NCBI GenBank assembly: GCA_036661035.1
Contig: JAVWZM010000083.1
Span: forward strand, 1-8,649
Direction: 5' to 3'
Length of the DNA stretch: 8,649 bases
DNA from: JAGPHI01 sp036661035
GTDB taxonomy: Bacteria; Bacillota; Clostridia; Oscillospirales; Ruminococcaceae
Numbering within the stretch: position 1 is the first letter of the stretch; each line of letters starts with the position of its first letter. A program made the position numbers and the translations under genes. Under the pieces are notes generated by a model. It had not been told where the DNA came from. It saw nothing but the letters and a program-made list of their open reading frames with translations, and ran no database searches. This document shows, piece after piece, positions 5,588-8,649 of this stretch.

Positions 5588-6970
5588 ATGGCAGTAAACC
5601 AAATAATTGATTTTACCGAGGTAACACCACAAATAAAGGACCTTAGCCGTCTTTGCCTTGAAAACAGCACTATCAGCCCCGATCTTTACACTAAATATAA
5701 AGTAAACCGCGGTCTGCGCGATTTAAACGGAAATGGTGTGCTTACAGGCCTTACAGAAATAAGCGAGATACAGTCAAGCAAAATCGTAGACGGCGAATCC
5801 GTACCCTGCGAGGGCAAGCTGTTTTACCGCGGCATAAATATTGAAGACATCGTTGAGGGCTTTGTTTCTGAAAAGCGTTTCGGCTTTGAAGAAGTAATTT
5901 ATCTTTTGCTGTTTGGCTCTCTGCCTACGCCGGCACAGCTTGCGGATTTATCGGATATAATAGCAAAATATCGCAGCCTTCCCACTAATTTTGTGCGCGA
6001 TATTATTATGAAAGCACCTAGTGCAGACATGATGAATACCCTTGCCCGAAGTGTGCTTACCCTTTACGGCTACGACAAAAACGCAAACGACAATTCCATA
6101 GATAATGTTTTGCGCCAATGCCTACAGCTAATTGCGCTTTTCCCAATGCTTTCGGTATATGGCTTTCAGGCATACAGCCATTATGTGCTTGGCAACAGCC
6201 TATATATTCACAACCCGCAGCCTAATCTTTCCACGGCGGAAAATATATTGTATATCCTGCGCCCAGACAGCAAATATACGGAATTTGAAGCGCGTACACT
6301 AGACCTTGCCCTTGTGCTGCACGCAGAGCATGGTGGTGGTAACAACTCCACCTTTACCACCCATGTGGTATCAAGCTCCGGTACGGATACTTACTCCACC
6401 ATTGCGGCAGCCCTTGGCAGCTTAAAGGGGCCAAAGCACGGCGGTGCAAATATTAAAGTGGTGCAAATGTTTGAAGATATGAAGAAAACCTTGCCAAACT
6501 GGCATGATGAGGCGCAGTTGGACGCATATTTAAGGGCGCTATTGCACAAAGAGGCATTTGATAAAACAGGGCTTATATATGGCATGGGGCATGCCGTGTA
6601 TTCGTTAAGCGATCCGCGTGCCAATATATTTAAAGGCTTTGTTAAAACATTGTCTGAAGAAAAAGGCCGCTTGGAGGAATACGAGCTTTATTCTGCGGTA
6701 GAACGCCTTGCACCGAAAATTATCGGTGAGGAACGCAAGATATATAAAGGCGTTTCCGCTAATATCGACTTTTACAGCGGCTTTGTATACAGCATGTTGG
6801 ATTTACCTCTTGAGCTGTACACGCCTATTTTTGCCGTGAGCCGCATAGTGGGCTGGAGTGCCCACCGCATAGAGGAGCTTATTAATTGCGGCAAAATTAT
6901 ACGACCTGCCTATAAGAGCGTGTCTGAGCGCCATGATTACAGCCCTCTGTCCGAGCGCACAAGCGAATAA
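5588..6970 (+). CDS. gltA: citrate synthase, long clostridial type
   Basis: It condenses oxaloacetate with acetyl-CoA to citrate, the entry step toward 2-oxoglutarate and glutamate. In the 460-residue protein the catalytic triad is recognisable: His284 in GPKHGGAN, His335 in GMGHAVY and Asp394 in NIDFYSG. HAEHGGGNNSTF (about 245-256) and DPRANIFKGF (about 342-351) are also family landmarks. The arginine usual after the second histidine (GHRVY) is alanine here; to my recollection this is typical of the long Firmicute branch rather than a defect. The N-terminal 60 residues are an extension relative to short bacterial enzymes. GGAAGG precedes the ATG at 5588. A structured repeat occupies the leader and a strong palindromic hairpin follows. 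Methylcitrate synthase is a less likely alternative, as no propionate genes are adjacent. Confidence 0.95.
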   Translation: MAVNQIIDFTEVTPQIKDLSRLCLENSTISPDLYTKYKVNRGLRDLNGNGVLTGLTEISEIQSSKIVDGESVPCEGKLFYRGINIEDIVEGFVSEKRFGFEEVIYLLLFGSLPTPAQLADLSDIIAKYRSLPTNFVRDIIMKAPSADMMNTLARSVLTLYGYDKNANDNSIDNVLRQCLQLIALFPMLSVYGFQAYSHYVLGNSLYIHNPQPNLSTAENILYILRPDSKYTEFEARTLDLALVLHAEHGGGNNSTFTTHVVSSSGTDTYSTIAAALGSLKGPKHGGANIKVVQMFEDMKKTLPNWHDEAQLDAYLRALLHKEAFDKTGLIYGMGHAVYSLSDPRANIFKGFVKTLSEEKGRLEEYELYSAVERLAPKIIGEERKIYKGVSANIDFYSGFVYSMLDLPLELYTPIFAVSRIVGWSAHRIEELINCGKIIRPAYKSVSERHDYSPLSERTSE

Positions 6971-7051
6971 AGCCTTTATGAGTTTTTGCATTAAATACGC
7001 AATAGTAAAATAAGCTATTCCATTAGCCTTGTTTAGCAAAAACGCAGAATT

Positions 7052-7098
7052 AAAATCCGCTATAGCATGATTTGTAAAATCATGCTATAGCGGATTTT
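7052..7098. terminator. 22-bp perfect palindromic hairpin after citrate synthase
   Basis: Arms at 7052-7073 and 7077-7098 are exact inverted repeats of 22 bp separated by GTA. The arms begin with AAAA and end with TTTT, as in bidirectional intrinsic terminators. It lies 81 nt after the citrate synthase stop and probably ends that transcript. Its core, TATAGCAT/ATGCTATA, matches stem I of the structured repeat at 5437-5460. Confidence 0.75.
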
Positions 7099-7110
7099 GT
7101 GGTTTGCGCA

Positions 7111-7149
7111 AGATTATCCCGCGGGCGGAGCAGAGCCACGCCTCTACAG
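7111..7149 (-). repeat. possible degenerate dispersed repeat (GTAGRGGCG type)
   Basis: On the minus strand the segment starts CTGTAGAGGCG (7149-7139) and runs to CCGCCCGCGGG near 7119. A similar TTGTAGGGGCGG occurs at 43-54 on the plus strand. Such GC-rich intergenic segments beginning GTAGGGGCG recur in many Firmicute genomes as dispersed repeats, in my recollection. With only two short, diverged matches here, this is tentative. Confidence 0.25.
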
Positions 7150-7171
7150 AGCGTGTGCAAATTAACGCAAA

Positions 7172-7205
7172 AAAACGCTGCCGAATTTACATTCGGCAGC
7201 GTTTT
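7172..7205 (-). terminator. intrinsic terminator of the PEP carboxykinase gene
   Basis: A perfect 15-bp inverted repeat (7172-7186 with 7191-7205) has a four-base loop and core CGCTGCCGAAT/ATTCGGCAGCG. Read on the minus strand it begins eight bases after the PEPCK stop codon and is followed by a run of T (the A-run at 7169-7175). This is a classic rho-independent terminator. The other strand also ends in TTTT, so it may act both ways. Confidence 0.9.
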
Positions 7206-7212
7206 ATTTGTT

Positions 7213-8649
7213 CTATTTAGAAAGGCGTGCTTTCTGGTCGTCAAGCTGTTTTGCAAGCTCTTTTGGCAAACGATCGCCAAACATTGCATACAATTCGGCT
7301 ACGCCCTCAGCGTCTTCAAGCCAAAGCTTTTTGTCGATTTCCAATAAGCCTTCAACAGTGTCAAGATTAATGTCTTTAAGACCTTCAATGTTGATATCTG
7401 CTGCGCTTGGTACAAAACCGATTGGTGTTTCTTTAGCTGTTGCCTTGCCGTTGCAACGGTCAACAATCCACATTAATACGCGTAGGTTGTCGCCAAAGCC
7501 CGGCCAAATGAAGTGGCCTTCGTCGTCTGTACGGAACCAGTTCACGTTGAAAATCTTAGGTGCTTTGTCGCCTAGCTTTTTGCCGATGTCGAGCCAATGG
7601 CCGAAATAATCGCCCATGTTGTAGCCGCAGAACGGACGCATAGCCATCGGATCGCGGCGTACTACGCCTACTGCGCCTGTGGCGGCAGCTGTTGTTTCAG
7701 ATGCCATTGCAGAGCCTACGAACACGCCATGTGCCCAATCGAAGGATTGGTATACTAGCGGAGCTGTTTTCGCGCGGCGTCCGCCGAAAACGATAGCTGT
7801 TACAGGCACGCCGTCCGGATTGTCAAATTCTTTGGAAAGGCACGGGCAGTTGATAGCCGGTGCTGTAAAGCGGCTGTTTGGATGTGCGCCTTTTTCTTCG
7901 CTTGTTTTGCCATTCCACTCGCGGCCAATCCAGTCGATAGCATGCTCAGGTGGGTTTTTGTCAAGGCCTTCCCACCATACTGTGTTGTCGTCTAGGTTAT
8001 GGGCAACGTTTGTGAAAATAGTGTTTTTCTTTGTGCTTTCAAGGGCGTTGAAATTGCTCTTTTCGTTTGTGCCCGGTGCTACACCAAAGAAACCTGCCTC
8101 GGGGTTAATGGCATATAGACGGCCGTCTTTGCCAATATGCATCCAAGCGATATCGTCGCCAACTGTCCATACCTTGTAGCCTTTTTTAGCATAAACTTCA
8201 GGTGGAATAAGCATGGCAAGGTTTGTTTTGCCGCAAGCAGATGGGAAAGCAGCTGTAATGTAGCTGATAGTGCCGTCCGGTGCTTCAAGGCCAAGGATAA
8301 GCATATGCTCTGCCATCCAGCCCTCTTTGTAGCCCTGATACGATGCAATGCGCAATGCAAAGCATTTTTTGCCAAGCAACACGTTGCCGCCGTAAGCGGA
8401 GTTGATGCTCCAAATGGCGTTGTCCTCTGGGAAATGCACGATGTAACGGTTTTCTTCGTCAACCTGTGCTTTGGAGTGCAGGCCGCGAACGAAATCGTTT
8501 GAAGTGCTGCCAAGTTGGTCAAGAGCTTTTTGCCCCATGCGTGTCATAATATCCATGTTAAGTACAACATAGATAGAATCTGTTACTTCAACGCCAACCT
8601 TGGAATATGGGCTGCCTACAGGGCCCATGCAATAAGGGATAACATACAT
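7213..8649 (-). CDS. pckG: GTP-dependent phosphoenolpyruvate carboxykinase, 5' end outside window
   Basis: This cytosolic enzyme (EC 4.1.1.32 type) interconverts oxaloacetate + GTP with PEP + GDP + CO2. The visible 478 residues cover the C-terminal four fifths. Landmarks, numbered from the window edge: YVIPYCMGPVGSPYSKVGVE at the start, YGGNVLLGKKCFALR (86-100, metal/substrate lysine region), the GTP-type P-loop FPSACGKTN (135-143) and the kinase-2 motif GDDIAWM (164-170). FGVAPGTN, RFTAPAINCPCL, VFGGRRAKTAPLVYQ, FCGYNMGDYFGHWL and PKIFNVNWFR follow. The cysteine-containing P-loop separates it from ATP-type PckA. Family members are about 600 residues, so roughly 120-140 residues lie beyond 8649. 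It converges on citrate synthase, which uses the same oxaloacetate, and has its own terminator. The promoter is not in the window. Confidence 0.96.
   Translation of the reverse strand: MYVIPYCMGPVGSPYSKVGVEVTDSIYVVLNMDIMTRMGQKALDQLGSTSNDFVRGLHSKAQVDEENRYIVHFPEDNAIWSINSAYGGNVLLGKKCFALRIASYQGYKEGWMAEHMLILGLEAPDGTISYITAAFPSACGKTNLAMLIPPEVYAKKGYKVWTVGDDIAWMHIGKDGRLYAINPEAGFFGVAPGTNEKSNFNALESTKKNTIFTNVAHNLDDNTVWWEGLDKNPPEHAIDWIGREWNGKTSEEKGAHPNSRFTAPAINCPCLSKEFDNPDGVPVTAIVFGGRRAKTAPLVYQSFDWAHGVFVGSAMASETTAAATGAVGVVRRDPMAMRPFCGYNMGDYFGHWLDIGKKLGDKAPKIFNVNWFRTDDEGHFIWPGFGDNLRVLMWIVDRCNGKATAKETPIGFVPSAADINIEGLKDINLDTVEGLLEIDKKLWLEDAEGVAELYAMFGDRLPKELAKQLDDQKARLSK

Noticed and set aside
7679..8522. 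Long open frames antisense to and overlapping the PEPCK gene
   Set aside because: They are by-products of the codon composition of a strongly conserved enzyme and have no recognisable protein features.

Overview
The window looks like a chromosomal segment of a low-to-moderate-GC Gram-positive anaerobe, most plausibly a clostridial Firmicute. This is an inference. It rests on strong purine-rich ribosome-binding sites, the long (about 460-residue) clostridial-type citrate synthase, a GTP-type PEP carboxykinase, a DUF554 membrane protein next to recG, and a clostridial-style CobW-like GTPase. No phage, insertion sequence, CRISPR array, tRNA or rRNA was seen.

Layout: (1) 1-209, a recG leader packed with small repeats and hairpins. 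(2) recG (210-2225, +), followed after 20 nt by a DUF554 membrane protein gene (2246-2959, +), a likely two-gene operon. (3) A convergent family 2 glycosyltransferase (3075-3875, -). Its reading frame stays open for 40 codons past an in-frame TAA, so the gene may be C-terminally truncated. (4) An intergenic region with the first copy of a 126-bp structured repeat (3967-4092). (5) A small membrane-anchored acidic, cysteine-containing protein (4211-4591, +), a hairpin, and a short CobW/G3E-type P-loop protein (4683-5306, +). (6) A second copy of the structured repeat (5437-5563), lying in the probable leader of citrate synthase (5588-6970, +). (7) Two hairpin terminators between citrate synthase and the convergent, window-truncated GTP-PEPCK gene (7213-8649, -).

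Functionally, recG belongs to replication-fork and recombination repair. Citrate synthase and PEPCK meet at oxaloacetate: the first condenses it with acetyl-CoA to citrate, the second interconverts it with PEP. They are transcribed toward each other, each with its own terminator hairpin.

The most unusual signal is non-coding. The two intergenic repeats share four consecutive hairpins, including an identical C4-GCGA-G4 hairpin with a GNRA-type tetraloop. Several differences between the copies keep base pairing through G-U wobbles. Four TATAGCA/TGCTATA segments within each element can pair in two mutually exclusive ways. One copy sits directly before the citrate synthase ribosome-binding site. 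This fits either a structured regulatory RNA or a dispersed hairpin-rich repeat; the sequence alone cannot decide.
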